From contig CAJYYA010000018.1 in NCBI GenBank assembly GCA_913778905.1, positions 124,001 to 188,000 of the forward strand: a stretch of DNA of 64,000 nucleotides. The letters run 5' to 3'. Origin of the DNA: an uncultured Naasia sp. (GTDB lineage: Bacteria; Actinomycetota; Actinomycetes; Actinomycetales; Microbacteriaceae). The translations under genes were made by a program, and so were the position numbers. Positions 27,488 to 37,044 of this stretch are shown here, piece by piece (positions within the stretch are counted from its first letter, which is position 1; every line of letters begins with the position of its first letter). The notes under the pieces were generated by a model, which saw only the letters and a list, made by a program, of their open reading frames with translations, did no database searches and had not been told where the DNA came from.

Positions 27488-27517
27488 ACGGTACGCCTTG
27501 ATGATAACGATTGTCAA
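27488..27517 (-). promoter_or_regulatory. znuA promoter with Zur-like box
   Basis: On the minus strand TTGACA (27517-27512) is followed after 18 bp by TACCGT (27493-27488). The plus-strand 16-mer GATGATAACGATTGTC (27500-27515) lies between them and is nearly repeated before znuC; it sits in a 20-bp imperfect palindrome with TTGA/TCAA ends. A repressor bound there would block the promoter. Confidence 0.72.
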
Positions 27518-27543
27518 AGTCAGACCTTTGACATCGCCATGAC

Positions 27544-28860
27544 TCAGTCGAGCAGCAGAGCGGGCTCTTCGATGACGCTCGCGACATCCGCGAGGAAGCG
27601 GCTCGCCACGTCGCCGTCGACCACCCGGTGGTCGAAGCTCGCGCCGATCGTCGTGACGTAGCGGGGGAGCACTTCTCCGTCGACCACCCACGGCTTCTGC
27701 TTGATCGTGCCGAGGGCGACGATGGCCACCTCGCCGGGGTTGAGGATCGGCGTTCCGGTGTCGACGCCGAAGCTGCCGAGGTTGGTCACGGTGATCGTGC
27801 CCTCCGCCATCTCGGCCGGTTGGGTCTTTCCCTCGCGGGCTCGAACCGTGAGCTGTTCCAACGACGTCGCCAGGTCGAGGAGCGACAGCTCCTGGGCCTC
27901 CTTGACGTTCGGCACGATCAGTCCGCGCGGTGTAGCGGCCGCGATACCGAGGTTGACGAAGTGGTGGACGATGATCTCGGCGTCCGTCCAGGTCGAGTTG
28001 ACCGTGGGATTGCGCCGCACAGCCCAGATGATGGCCTTCGCCATGATCAGCAGCGGCGAGATGCGCACCCCGGCGAAATCGGACGAGTTCTTGAGGCGCT
28101 TGACGAACTCCATCGTGCGCGTGGCGTCCACGTCCACGAACACGGAGACGTGCGGTGCCGTGAAGGCGCTGGTGACCATGGCGCTCGCGATGGCCTTGCG
28201 AACACCCTTGACAGGGATGCGGTCCTCGCGGACGGTCGGCGATTCGGGCGTGTGGATGTTGCGGAAGACGTTGACCTGCTGGGCCTGACGCAGCACGTCG
28301 TCACGCGTGACCTCGCCTCGCGCACCCGTTGGCACGACCTCGGCGAGGTCGACTCCGAGTTCTTTGGCGAGGCGCCGGACCGGGGGCTTCGAGATGACCG
28401 TGCCGCCGCGCGGCCTCTCGGCGGCACGAGCCTGTCGGCGGGCGCGGTCACCGGTTCGGCGCGTCTTGGCGTGGCCGCCGGTCCCGTAACCGACCAGGAC
28501 GCTGCCGGACGACTGCTCCGGCTCCGCACCCCGATCGACGACGTCCCCCTCGACCTGCACCTCGGTGGGGAGAGCGGCCTGGGCGGGACTGTTCAGCGGC
28601 GCCGACAGGCGCGTGGAACCCTGCGAGTCGACGGTGATGATGGCCGCGCCCACCTCGACGGTGTCACCCTCGGACGCGAGCAGTTCGCCGACGACGCCCG
28701 CGAAGGGAGAGGGCAGCTCGACGAGCGACTTGGCGGTCTCGATCTCGACGACGACCTGGTTGATCTCGACAGGATCGCCCGGAGCGACCTTCCACGAGAC
28801 GATCTCCGCCTCGGTCAGGCCCTCGCCGACGTCCGGCAGGTTGAAGCGCTGGGTGCTCAT
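27544..28860 (-). CDS. bkdC: Branched-chain 2-oxoacid dehydrogenase E2 (dihydrolipoyl acyltransferase)
   Basis: The E2 core transfers the acyl group from lipoamide to CoA. The 438-residue protein has one lipoyl domain (about 4-78, lipoylated Lys 44 in [11 protein letters not shown]), an Ala/Pro linker, a peripheral-subunit-binding domain ([20 protein letters not shown]) and the catalytic domain ending in [16 protein letters not shown] with the active-site His. It follows the E1 beta gene by 17 bp. No E3 gene is adjacent, so a shared lipoamide dehydrogenase elsewhere is expected. Confidence 0.93.
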   Translation of the reverse strand: MSTQRFNLPDVGEGLTEAEIVSWKVAPGDPVEINQVVVEIETAKSLVELPSPFAGVVGELLASEGDTVEVGAAIITVDSQGSTRLSAPLNSPAQAALPTEVQVEGDVVDRGAEPEQSSGSVLVGYGTGGHAKTRRTGDRARRQARAAERPRGGTVISKPPVRRLAKELGVDLAEVVPTGARGEVTRDDVLRQAQQVNVFRNIHTPESPTVREDRIPVKGVRKAIASAMVTSAFTAPHVSVFVDVDATRTMEFVKRLKNSSDFAGVRISPLLIMAKAIIWAVRRNPTVNSTWTDAEIIVHHFVNLGIAAATPRGLIVPNVKEAQELSLLDLATSLEQLTVRAREGKTQPAEMAEGTITVTNLGSFGVDTGTPILNPGEVAIVALGTIKQKPWVVDGEVLPRYVTTIGASFDHRVVDGDVASRFLADVASVIEEPALLLD

Positions 28861-28877
28861 GGGTCTCGTCCTTCTCG

Positions 28878-29858
28878 TCAGTACGCGAGCGAGCGGTCGA
28901 CCGCGTCGAGGATGCGGTCGGCGTCGGGCAGATAGATGGATTCGAGCTTGGCCGGGGGGAACGGAGCGTCGAAGGACGCGACGCGGAGCACGGGGGCCTC
29001 GAGCGAGTAGAACGCCCGCTCGCTCACGGTCGCGGCGACCTCGGACATCACGCTGACGAAGCCCGGAGCCTCCGACGCCACGACGACGTGGCCCGTCTTC
29101 TCCGCCGACGCGACGACCGGGGCGTAGTCGATGGGGGAGAGGGAGCGGAGATCGACGACTTCGATGCTGGTGCCCTCGGTCGCGGCGACCTCCGCCGCCG
29201 CGAGTGCGACGCTCACCATCGGGCCGTAGGCGACGACCGTCGCGTCCGTCCCGGTACGGACGACCCGGCTCGCGTGCAGGTCCGCCGCCGGAGCGCCGAG
29301 GTCCACGTCGCCCTTCGGCCAGTAGCGGCCCTTGGGCTCGAAGAAGACGATGGGGTCGTCGCTCTCGATCGACTGGCGCATCATCCAGTACGCGTCGTTG
29401 GGCGTGCTGGGGGAGACGACGCGCAGGCCCGCGGTGTGGGCGAAGTACGCCTCCGGGCTCTCCTGGTGGTGTTCGACGGCGCCGATGTGCCCACCGAACG
29501 GGATTCGGACGACGACGGGGAAGCGTGCGGAGCCCTCGTGCCGGTTGGTGAGCTTCGCGAGCTGCGAGGTGATCTGATCGAAGGCCGGATAGACGAAGCC
29601 GTCGAACTGGATCTCGCAGATCGGCCGGTAGCCGCGCATGGCCAGGCCGATCGCGGCTCCGACGATCCCTGCCTCGCCCAGAGGTGTGTCGAGCACACGG
29701 TCACCGCCGAAACGCGCGTGCAGGCCCTCGGTCACGCGGAAGACTCCACCAAGGGGGCCGACGTCCTCGCCCATCATCAGAACGCGGTCGTCTGCTGCCA
29801 TCGCGTCGGCGAGTCCCTGATTGATGGCCTTCGACATGGTCATGACGGTGCCGGGCAT
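28878..29858 (-). CDS. bkdB: Branched-chain 2-oxoacid dehydrogenase E1 component, beta subunit
   Basis: The beta half of the thiamine-diphosphate-dependent E1 heterotetramer. The 326-residue protein contains [38 protein letters not shown] and [20 protein letters not shown], the last being the conserved TPP and subunit interface region. Its ATG overlaps the E1 alpha stop by one base. Product pools (isobutyryl-, isovaleryl-, 2-methylbutyryl-CoA) prime the branched fatty acids typical of these membranes. Confidence 0.94.
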   Translation of the reverse strand: MPGTVMTMSKAINQGLADAMAADDRVLMMGEDVGPLGGVFRVTEGLHARFGGDRVLDTPLGEAGIVGAAIGLAMRGYRPICEIQFDGFVYPAFDQITSQLAKLTNRHEGSARFPVVVRIPFGGHIGAVEHHQESPEAYFAHTAGLRVVSPSTPNDAYWMMRQSIESDDPIVFFEPKGRYWPKGDVDLGAPAADLHASRVVRTGTDATVVAYGPMVSVALAAAEVAATEGTSIEVVDLRSLSPIDYAPVVASAEKTGHVVVASEAPGFVSVMSEVAATVSERAFYSLEAPVLRVASFDAPFPPAKLESIYLPDADRILDAVDRSLAY

Positions 29859-31009
29859 CAGTTCGCCTCTCCGAAGCTCGCCTCGAACTCGGCGAGCTGT
29901 GCCTTCTGCAACGGCGGGAGGGGGTGCCTCTCACTGTAGACGTGGTCGAACATGAGGTCCGTCGGCGGTGTCACCGACTCGAGCAGGCGCTTGCGGATGT
30001 CGGCCGCGTGATCGGCGGCCTCCTCCTCGACACCGGCGAAGAACTGCTCGGACGCACCCTTCCCGACGAGGTACTTGCGGTATCGGGCGATCGGGTCGCG
30101 CGACTCCCAGAGGGCCAGCTCCTCCGAGGCACGGTAGCGCGTGGGGTCGTCGGAAGTGGTGTGCGCGCCGATCCGGTAGGTGAGAGCCTCGATGAAGCGC
30201 GGCCCTCGACCGGACCGTGCCTCGTCGAGGTGGTGGGCGGACACCGCGTAGCTGGCCAGGACGTCGTTGCCGTCGACCTGCGTGGCGGGGATGCCGAAAC
30301 CGCTGGCGCGCTGCACGAGGGGGACGCGCGACTGACGCGACACGGGAACCGAGATCGCCCAGTGGTTGTTCTGCAGGAAGAACACCTGGGGCGTCTGGTA
30401 GCTGGCGGCCCACACGAGGGCTTCGTTGGTGTCGCCCTGCGAGGTCGCGCCGTCGCCGAAGTAGACGAGCACGGCTTCGTCCTTCGTGACGTCACCGGAC
30501 GGGGCGTTGTCGAGCGCGACACCCATGGCGTAGCCGGTCGCGTGAAGGGTCTGCGAGCCGATGACGAGCGTGTAGAGGCGGAAGTTGCCGACCTCGGCCG
30601 GGTTCCAGCCCCCATGGGTCAGACCGCGGAGAAGTCGGAGGACGTCGAGCAGATCGACGCCCCGGATCCGTGCGACGGCGTGCTCCCGGTAGGAGGGGAA
30701 GATCGTGTCCTGTTCCCGCGCGGCGCGTCCGGAACCGACCTGAGCGGCTTCCTGTCCGTGACTCGGCACCCAGAGGCCGAGTTGGCCCTGACGCTGCAGG
30801 TGACCGGCTTCGATGTCGAAACGACGTGTCACGACCATGTCGCGGTAGAACTCCTCGAGGAGCGAGTCCTCGAGACCCTCCAGGCGGGGGGCGAACTCCT
30901 CCGCCGCCGGGGTGGGCGCGAAACGACCTTCGGTGTCGAGGAACCGGACCGTGTTGCGGGCGCCGGTCGGCTGCTCCTCCGAGTCGTGCAGTGTTGCCAC
31001 GTTCACCAT
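29858..31009 (-). CDS. bkdA: Branched-chain 2-oxoacid dehydrogenase E1 component, alpha subunit
   Basis: The alpha half of E1 binds thiamine diphosphate and decarboxylates the 2-oxoacid. The 383-residue protein shows the TPP motif GDGATSQGDTNEALVWAASY ending in LQNNHWAIS, and RIGAHTTSDDPTRYR, the phosphorylation-loop-like segment. The ATG giving MVNVATLHD was chosen; a GTG one codon later is also possible. First of the three genes, 104 bp after the aminotransferase gene on the same strand, so all four may be one transcript. Confidence 0.92.
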   Translation of the reverse strand: MVNVATLHDSEEQPTGARNTVRFLDTEGRFAPTPAAEEFAPRLEGLEDSLLEEFYRDMVVTRRFDIEAGHLQRQGQLGLWVPSHGQEAAQVGSGRAAREQDTIFPSYREHAVARIRGVDLLDVLRLLRGLTHGGWNPAEVGNFRLYTLVIGSQTLHATGYAMGVALDNAPSGDVTKDEAVLVYFGDGATSQGDTNEALVWAASYQTPQVFFLQNNHWAISVPVSRQSRVPLVQRASGFGIPATQVDGNDVLASYAVSAHHLDEARSGRGPRFIEALTYRIGAHTTSDDPTRYRASEELALWESRDPIARYRKYLVGKGASEQFFAGVEEEAADHAADIRKRLLESVTPPTDLMFDHVYSERHPLPPLQKAQLAEFEASFGEAN

Positions 31010-31113
31010 CCGATCCGTGTGACACGTCGAGGGATCCGGCGCGGCGGCCGGACTGCTTCGAGGCTGACCGCGCGGGAGCCCCGCGGGACGCCGGCGCAGT
31101 CGAACGCCTCCGT

Positions 31114-32211
31114 TCAATCTACAGAGGGGCCCTGCACGGTTTTCGGTAGCTTCTCCACAATCTCTCCCGCGATCGTTAGGACCGCATCCACTGATTCGGC
31201 CTCACCGATGGACAGCCGGATGCCCTCGCCGGGGAACACTCGCGCTGCGATCCCCGCCGCTTCGAGCATCGCGGCCGCCTCGATCGTGTCCTGCCCGAAC
31301 GGCAGCCAGACGAAGTTGCCCTGCGAGATCGGTACCGGAATGCCGAGCCCGCGGAGCCCGTCGGAGATGCGCTCACGGCGCTCGACGAGATGGTCGACTC
31401 TCTCCAGGAGTTCGGTTTCGTGTGCGAGAGCGGCGATACCGGCCGCCTGTGCGACTCCCGTCACCGAGAGCGGAATGGCGGAAGCGCGCGCGGCGTCGAG
31501 AACGTGCGCCGGACCGACGGCGTAGCCGAGACGCAGACCGGCGAGTCCCCATGCCTTCGAGAAGGTGCGGAGGACGACGAGGTTGGGGTAGCGACCGAGG
31601 AGCTCGGCGCCGTCGACGGCATCGGGATCCCGGCAGAACTCGACATATGCCTCGTCGAGGATGACCAGTAGGTCGTCGGGGACCCGGCTCATGAAATCCG
31701 CGAACTCGTCGCGGGTGACGACCACGCCGGTCGGATTGTTGGGTGTGCAGACGAGCACGACGCGGGTGCGGTCGGTCACCGCGGCCGCCATGGCGGCGAG
31801 GTCGTGGCCACCGTCCGCTCGGAGGGGCACGTGAACTCCGGTGGCTCCTGCGACGACGACCTGGCCCGGGTAGGCCTCGAAGGAGCGCCAGGCGTAGACG
31901 ACTTCGTCCCCGTGTCCCGCGGCAGCGGTGATGAACTGGGTGAGGAGCGAGACGGATCCCGCCCCGATGTGCAGGTCGAGAGGGTCGACCCCGAATCGGG
32001 CGGCGAGCGCCTCTCGCAGATCCGCCGCCGTCGCATCGGGGTAGCGGTTGACGTCGAGGGCCGACCGGATCGCCTCGAGCACGCCGGGTAGCGGTGGGAA
32101 GGGGTTCTCGTTCGACGACAGCTTGTAGCCGCCCGCGGCAGCCGGTTTGCCCTGCCGGTACGCGGGCAGAGCAGCGATCTCGGGACGCAGACGGACGGGA
32201 GGTTGCGGCAT
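31114..32211 (-). CDS. Histidinol-phosphate / aromatic aminotransferase (HisC-like)
   Basis: A class I/II PLP enzyme of 365 residues, with [13 protein letters not shown] near the start, [21 protein letters not shown], and the PLP lysine in [18 protein letters not shown]. It resembles HisC and the actinobacterial aromatic aminotransferase Pat; the two cannot be separated by motif reading. No other his genes are nearby, and it precedes the branched-chain oxoacid dehydrogenase genes, so a role in amino-acid catabolism rather than histidine synthesis is likely. Confidence 0.85.
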   Translation of the reverse strand: MPQPPVRLRPEIAALPAYRQGKPAAAGGYKLSSNENPFPPLPGVLEAIRSALDVNRYPDATAADLREALAARFGVDPLDLHIGAGSVSLLTQFITAAAGHGDEVVYAWRSFEAYPGQVVVAGATGVHVPLRADGGHDLAAMAAAVTDRTRVVLVCTPNNPTGVVVTRDEFADFMSRVPDDLLVILDEAYVEFCRDPDAVDGAELLGRYPNLVVLRTFSKAWGLAGLRLGYAVGPAHVLDAARASAIPLSVTGVAQAAGIAALAHETELLERVDHLVERRERISDGLRGLGIPVPISQGNFVWLPFGQDTIEAAAMLEAAGIAARVFPGEGIRLSIGEAESVDAVLTIAGEIVEKLPKTVQGPSVD

Positions 32212-32278
32212 CGGATCACCCTACCGAGGGCTGCGTGCCGTGGAGGGGATCGCGGGGAACCGGATGGGATAGTGATGC

Positions 32279-32680
32279 ATGCGCAGATTCCTGGTCACCG
32301 TGCTCGGCAATGCCATCGCCCTCTGGCTGACGACCCTGATCGTCGCCGGTGCGAAGGTCACGGCGTACCCGCCCGCCGACACCCTCGCGACGATCGTCAC
32401 GTACCTGGTCGTCGGACTGCTCTTCGGTCTGGTCAACGGCATCCTCGGAACCGCGATCCGCATCGTCGCCTTCCCGCTCTACATCCTCACGCTGGGTCTG
32501 CTCGCTCTCGTCGTGAACGGCCTCCTCTTCCTCCTGGTCGGCTATCTCAGCAGCCTTTTGGGCTTCGGCCTCTCGGTGGACGGCTTCTGGTGGGGCGTTC
32601 TCGGCGCCATCGTCATGGCCTTCTTCAACTGGATCATCGGCGGCCTCCTGCGCCCGCTGGCCGGGCGCGATCGGCGCTGA
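32279..32680 (+). CDS. Phage holin family 4-like membrane protein
   Basis: A 133-residue protein with four hydrophobic helices and few charged residues. It matches the PF04020-type pattern (LWLTTLIVAGAKV, GILGTAIRIVAFPLYILTLG, WWGVLGAIVMAFFNWI). Despite the family name these are chromosomal membrane proteins of unknown function in many bacteria; no phage genes are near. It diverges from the aminotransferase and its last 47 bp overlap the convergent hydrolase gene. Confidence 0.85.
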   Translation: MRRFLVTVLGNAIALWLTTLIVAGAKVTAYPPADTLATIVTYLVVGLLFGLVNGILGTAIRIVAFPLYILTLGLLALVVNGLLFLLVGYLSSLLGFGLSVDGFWWGVLGAIVMAFFNWIIGGLLRPLAGRDRR

Positions 32681-34184
32681 CCCACCCTTCCCCGGATGGG
32701 GTGGGCGTCGGGACCGCGGCCTGAGGCCGCGTCGTTGCGCCGGGTGCGGGGTTGTCGACGCGGATGGCCGCGTACGTCGAGGAGGCCACGACCGTTCCCG
32801 TGGCATTCGCAAGTAGCTGAACCCTCTCTTCGACGACCGCCCGGTCGGTTGTCGAATCGACGGCTCCCGCGGTCTTCTCATAGAGATCCAGCTTGTGGCC
32901 GCTCAGGAACTCAGTGGGTTCCTCTCCTTCCAGTGCGGGAGAGGTGACTATGACGGCGTCGGGTCGGTTGTGCGCGCGTTCCGCCCCGTTGAGGGCAGCG
33001 ATGGGGTCCTCGACGTGTTCGATGGCGATATGCGGTAGGTCTTCGGGGAGGACGATCCAGGTCCCGGGAGATCCGACAGTGAGCAGTCCGACGGCGTTCC
33101 AGTGACCCGACTCGATGAGTCGGGACGCGGCGAGCCCGCCTTGGGAGTACCCGACGAAGGTGACCGGCGTATCGAGGGGCAGCCCCTCGCTACCCAGCTT
33201 CTCCTTCATGGCCATTTCGACCGCCCGCATGAAGCCCGAGTCGAGATCGGCATACGCGGAGAGATTCGAGGGCATGTCCTCGGCACTTCCCGGTGAGAGT
33301 TCGGTTCCACCGAGATACACGACGGCTCTTCTCACCCCGTCTTCGCCTTCGACGATATCGACCCTGATGCGTCCGTTCTCGAACGGATCGCCATCCATGA
33401 TGTTGCCGATCATTCCCTTCAGGGAGTCGGCGGAGGTCTGCCTGGCCTTCGATGAGGCGACCTCGTCGATGGTCACCCGTCCGTCCTTGGGACCGGGCAG
33501 CATCGCACCCCACCGACGAACGAGATCTTCGCGTGCCCGAGGGTTCGGGATGCTCCCCACCCCCGGTGGAACTCCGAAGACCCCGCGCTCCAGGTCGTCC
33601 GCGTTGTCCACGATGTGTCGGATGAAGCGTGCCCCCGCAGCCGTGCTGAACCAGCGGAGAGGGTCGCCCCCCGGCGGCATCGAGCCGGGCTTCCCGGCCA
33701 AGCGTGTGATCCCCGCCACCCAAGGCGCCTGCGCTAGTAGAGGGACGCCGAGAGGCCCCGCCAATGCGAATCCCGCCAAGAGGTCGAGAGCTCCCCCGAC
33801 GATGGCAGCACGGGCGATCTGACCGCCGACGTTCCAGAGCGATGCCTCGAGACTCTCCATGGACCAGCTTTGTGCACTCTCGACGGCGAGATACGAGTGC
33901 CAAACGACCTGCAGCCCATTGGAGAGGAGGTCGAAGAGGAGCGCCTGGCTCTGCAGCACGCAGATGGTGCCGTCGAGCTGGAAGTCGATACCGGGGAGAT
34001 TCTCTGCGACGAACGTGTGGGGTCGTGTGGTGTCGAGTCTCGTGAGGAGCGCGGCGATGTCCCTGGCCTCATCGGCGAAGCGCTGGACTGCGCCGGCGGT
34101 TTCTCGGATGGCCTCCGTGACCACCTTGACCTGGCCGCCTCCCGAGACGATCATCTCGCCGCTACTCACAGCGAGTACCGCCAT
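32634..34184 (-). CDS. Alpha/beta hydrolase with N-terminal helical (WXG-like) region
   Basis: A 516-residue protein. Residues ~15-110 are predicted helical, resembling the N-terminal modules of type VII-associated proteins; ~115-160 are hydrophobic and Gly/Ala-rich. A DUF1023-like hydrolase domain follows: nucleophile elbow GYSQGG (Ser 347), then HVEDPIAAL with candidate Asp 393 and LSGHKLDLY with candidate His 430. The C-terminus is Pro/Thr-rich. The start overlaps the preceding WXG-like gene by 19 bp, and the end overlaps the holin-like gene by 47 bp. No signal peptide. Substrate unknown; lipid or ester hydrolysis is only an inference from the triad. Confidence 0.75.
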   Translation of the reverse strand: MAVLAVSSGEMIVSGGGQVKVVTEAIRETAGAVQRFADEARDIAALLTRLDTTRPHTFVAENLPGIDFQLDGTICVLQSQALLFDLLSNGLQVVWHSYLAVESAQSWSMESLEASLWNVGGQIARAAIVGGALDLLAGFALAGPLGVPLLAQAPWVAGITRLAGKPGSMPPGGDPLRWFSTAAGARFIRHIVDNADDLERGVFGVPPGVGSIPNPRAREDLVRRWGAMLPGPKDGRVTIDEVASSKARQTSADSLKGMIGNIMDGDPFENGRIRVDIVEGEDGVRRAVVYLGGTELSPGSAEDMPSNLSAYADLDSGFMRAVEMAMKEKLGSEGLPLDTPVTFVGYSQGGLAASRLIESGHWNAVGLLTVGSPGTWIVLPEDLPHIAIEHVEDPIAALNGAERAHNRPDAVIVTSPALEGEEPTEFLSGHKLDLYEKTAGAVDSTTDRAVVEERVQLLANATGTVVASSTYAAIRVDNPAPGATTRPQAAVPTPTPSGEGWVSADRARPAGAGGRR

Positions 34185-34423
34185 ACCCGAACGGTCTGCT
34201 CTGCCAGCTCGAGTGGGAGAAGTTGCGCGCGGAGGGGCATGTGCAGGTTGGTCAGTGCCGATGTGAAGGCGTCAGCGGCGCTTCCCTCCCACCCATAGGC
34301 AGCCCGTAGGCCTTGGACCGCGTCGGCCAGAGCCCAGATCCGGTCCTGTGCATTACGGATGGTCTGCTCGCGTTGCGCGAGGTCCGAATCTTGAGAGAGG
34401 CAGATCGGGGAGGTAGGAGCCAT
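34166..34423 (-). CDS. Small WXG100-like protein
   Basis: An 85-residue, mostly helical protein. The centre reads YGWEGSAADAF, a W-x-G turn between two predicted helices, as in ESAT-6/WXG100 proteins, which are secreted by type VII systems as helical hairpins. At 85 residues it is a little shorter than usual. It overlaps the hydrolase gene by 19 bp, so the two are probably translated together and may act as partners. The ATG diverges from purB. No EccC or other secretion genes lie in the window. Confidence 0.65.
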   Translation of the reverse strand: MAPTSPICLSQDSDLAQREQTIRNAQDRIWALADAVQGLRAAYGWEGSAADAFTSALTNLHMPLRAQLLPLELAEQTVRVWRYSL

Positions 34424-34538
34424 GACATGGGATCTTGCTTCCGCGCATCCGCTGGTCACCGACCGGGCCACACAGATCGTGGAGGGGACGCTCGTCCCCA
34501 GAGCTGGGGAGGAGACGCCTCTGCGAGAGAATGTCTCC

Positions 34539-35972
34539 ATGAGCCTGCACGCCCTGCCCGTCGATCTCCATGCCGAAGAGAAGGGCGCGGGCGGTCCGCT
34601 CAGTCCTCTGGACGGTCGTTATCGGCCCGCCGTGGAGAGTCTCGGTCTCTACCTCTCCGAGGCCGGGCTCAACCGGGCTCGTGTACACGTCGAAATCGAG
34701 TGGCTGCTCTATCTGACAGACCACCGGATGTTCGGCACCGAGCCCGTCTCGGCGGAGCAGGCGGCCGCACTGCGTCGTGTCGCCGCCGACTTCTCCGACG
34801 CCGATGTCGCCGAGTTGGCCGAATTCGAGGCGACCACCCGTCACGACGTGAAGGCGGTCGAGTACTTCATCCGTCGCCGACTCTCCGAGCAGGGCCTCGA
34901 CTCGATCGCCGAGCTCACCCACTTCGCCGCTACAAGCGAGGACATCAACAACCTCGCGTATGCGCTCACCGTGAAGGCCGCCATCGAACAGGTCTGGCGT
35001 CCCAAAGTCGAGGCCGTGACGGCCGCGCTACGTGGACTCGCCGTCGAGCACCGCGCCGTTCCCATGCTCGCGCGAACGCACGGTCAGCCCGCCACCCCGA
35101 CCACGATGGGCAAGGAGATCGCGGTCTTCGTACACCGCCTGGAACGTCAGCTCAAGGCGCTGGGCGCTCAGGAGTACCTCGGCAAGTTCAACGGCGCGAC
35201 CGGCACCTACGCCGCCCACCTCTCGGCCGGTCCCGACACGGACTGGCCCGCCGTCTCGAACGAGTTCGTCACGTCCCTGGGCCTCGACTGGAACCCGCTC
35301 ACCACGCAGATCGAGTCGCACGACTGGCAGGCCGAGCTCTACTCGCGCGTCGTGCACATCGGCCGCATCCTGCACAATCTGTGCACGGATGTCTGGACGT
35401 ACATCTCGCTCGGTTACTTCCGCCAGATCCCCGTGGCGGGTGCGACCGGCTCCTCCACGATGCCGCACAAGATCAACCCGATCCGTTTCGAGAACGCCGA
35501 GGCGAACCTCGAACTGTCCGCGGCTGTCCTCGACTCGCTGTCCTCGACCCTCGTGACCTCCCGCCTGCAGCGCGACCTCACCGACTCGTCGACGCAGCGG
35601 AACATCGGCCTGGGCCTCGGGCACTCGCTGCTGGCCCTCGACAACATCGAGCGCGGCCTGCGCGAGGTGGCTCTCGACGAGGATGCGCTCACCGCGGACC
35701 TCGACCGCAACTGGGAGGTGCTCGCCGAAGCCATCCAGACCGTCATCCGCGCAGAGGTCGCCGCGGGTCGAAGCGCGATCAGCGACCCCTACGCCCTCCT
35801 CAAGGACCTCACCCGGGGCCGGCGGGTCGACGCCGTCGCTCTGGCGGAGTTCGTGAGCACGCTCGACCTCACCCCCGAGGCCAAGGCCCGCCTGTCGCAG
35901 CTCACGCCCTCCACCTACGCCGGTCTCGCCGACCGGTTGGTGGATCTCGTCGCCGAGGCGCCTGCCGGCTGA
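34539..35972 (+). CDS. purB: Adenylosuccinate lyase
   Basis: PurB acts twice in purine synthesis, forming AICAR and AMP with release of fumarate. The 477-residue product is of the longer, E. coli-like type: LSPLDGRYRPAVESLGLYLS near the start, HFAATSEDINNLAYAL, MLARTHGQPATPTTMG and the fumarase/aspartase signature GSSTMPHKINPIRFEN. The frame is open from 34422, but the ATG giving MSLHALPVDL fits the family and leaves a leader of normal size opposite the divergent WXG-like gene. A strong hairpin follows. Confidence 0.96.
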   Translation: MSLHALPVDLHAEEKGAGGPLSPLDGRYRPAVESLGLYLSEAGLNRARVHVEIEWLLYLTDHRMFGTEPVSAEQAAALRRVAADFSDADVAELAEFEATTRHDVKAVEYFIRRRLSEQGLDSIAELTHFAATSEDINNLAYALTVKAAIEQVWRPKVEAVTAALRGLAVEHRAVPMLARTHGQPATPTTMGKEIAVFVHRLERQLKALGAQEYLGKFNGATGTYAAHLSAGPDTDWPAVSNEFVTSLGLDWNPLTTQIESHDWQAELYSRVVHIGRILHNLCTDVWTYISLGYFRQIPVAGATGSSTMPHKINPIRFENAEANLELSAAVLDSLSSTLVTSRLQRDLTDSSTQRNIGLGLGHSLLALDNIERGLREVALDEDALTADLDRNWEVLAEAIQTVIRAEVAAGRSAISDPYALLKDLTRGRRVDAVALAEFVSTLDLTPEAKARLSQLTPSTYAGLADRLVDLVAEAPAG

Positions 35973-35996
35973 TACCGGGCAACCGCACCCGCACAC

Positions 35997-36034
35997 GAGA
36001 AGGCCGTCCTCCCCATGGGGTGGACGGCCTTCTC
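35997..36034. terminator. Hairpin terminator after purB
   Basis: A perfect 12-bp stem (GAGAAGGCCGTC and complement) with a 14-nt palindromic loop. It lies between convergent purB and a membrane-protein gene and can serve both. Confidence 0.8.
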
Positions 36035-36068
36035 ACGTCGCGGGAGTCGAGCGGAGCTCGCCGCGTGG

Positions 36069-36386
36069 TCAGTGGTGGGAGCTCGGCGGGTCGGTGCGTT
36101 CCCGAGGCGCGGAGCTCGCCGGAGCCTCCGGCGCCTCGGCCGGGGTCACCGGCGCTGTCGGGTCGTTGCCACGCAGATCCTTCTCCTGACCCACCGGGCC
36201 GGCGGCGAGGGCGAGCATCGCGAGCAGCACCAGAGCGACGATGAAGCCGGCACCTGTGAAGACCAGTGAGACCTCCCATGCCCGCGTGGACAGGAAGACC
36301 ACGACGCCGACGAATACGGCGACGACCGCGGCCAACGCGATCAGTTCAGCGGGGCGCGAGCGGTCGGAACGGCTGGGTTTGGCCAT
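36069..36386 (-). CDS. Small membrane protein
   Basis: A 105-residue hypothetical protein: basic N-terminus MAKPSRSDRSRP, two hydrophobic helices (about 13-35 and 40-62), then a hydrophilic Pro/Ala/Glu-rich tail ending in HH. No characterised family recognised. The ATG overlaps the stop of the upstream membrane-protein gene (TGATG), so the two form a pair. Confidence 0.7.
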   Translation of the reverse strand: MAKPSRSDRSRPAELIALAAVVAVFVGVVVFLSTRAWEVSLVFTGAGFIVALVLLAMLALAAGPVGQEKDLRGNDPTAPVTPAEAPEAPASSAPRERTDPPSSHH

Positions 36387-36964
36387 CAGGGGTTCACCAT
36401 CGGATCGGGTCGTCGGTCGCCCTCCCACTTGAGGGTGAAGGCGGTGATGAGTGTGAAGACGGCTGTGACGGCCGCCCAGGCTCCGAAGACTCCGACGACG
36501 ACGACGGAGTTGTCGTGGGCGAGTAGGACGCCCACGACCAGGAGAGCGGCGACGCTGCCGAGGATGCGGTGATCGTTGGAGGTCGGGGTGCCCGGCTCAG
36601 GGTTGCGGGCCAGCAGGAACTCCGTCACCGCGGTCAGCGCGCCGATCGCGGCGATGACTACGACGAGTGCCCCCAACCCGAGCCCCAGGACGAGCGCGGC
36701 CACGGCAAGCAGCCCGACGGCGGAACCCACGACTCCTCCGGAGCGGGTGAGCGCGATGGAGCCACGGTTCGTCGAGGAATTTCGGGCCGTCAGGACGCCG
36801 GAGATGCCACTCGCGAGCGCGAACACACCGACCACGCCGAGACCGAACGACGGGGAATGGTCGGGGGAGAAGGTCACCGCGATCGCAGCGAAGGCCGCCA
36901 GAGCCGCGCGCACCGCGAGGGTCTTCCACGAGCGGGCGGCAGAGGACGTGATGTCGTGCTCCAT
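36386..36964 (-). CDS. Membrane protein of unknown function
   Basis: A 192-residue polytopic protein with about six hydrophobic segments beginning LAVRAALAAFAAIAVTFSPD. The repeated Gly/Ala/Val-rich helices resemble the DUF308 / acyl-CoA synthetase-like small membrane families, but no certain assignment can be made. It is translationally coupled to the next small membrane gene and lies downstream of dnaB on the same strand, 80 bp away. Confidence 0.7.
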   Translation of the reverse strand: MEHDITSSAARSWKTLAVRAALAAFAAIAVTFSPDHSPSFGLGVVGVFALASGISGVLTARNSSTNRGSIALTRSGGVVGSAVGLLAVAALVLGLGLGALVVVIAAIGALTAVTEFLLARNPEPGTPTSNDHRILGSVAALLVVGVLLAHDNSVVVVGVFGAWAAVTAVFTLITAFTLKWEGDRRPDPMVNP

Positions 36965-37044
36965 GCCGTCTCCCGATCGCCTTCTCAGGCGCTCGATGCG
37001 CCCGGACAAGCCTACGCCACCCCACTCGTGGGAGGCGGGCCTGC

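Noticed and set aside
32279-32680. Prophage remnant suggested by the holin-like protein
   Set aside because: This membrane family is chromosomal in many bacteria and no lysin, capsid, integrase or attachment site is nearby.
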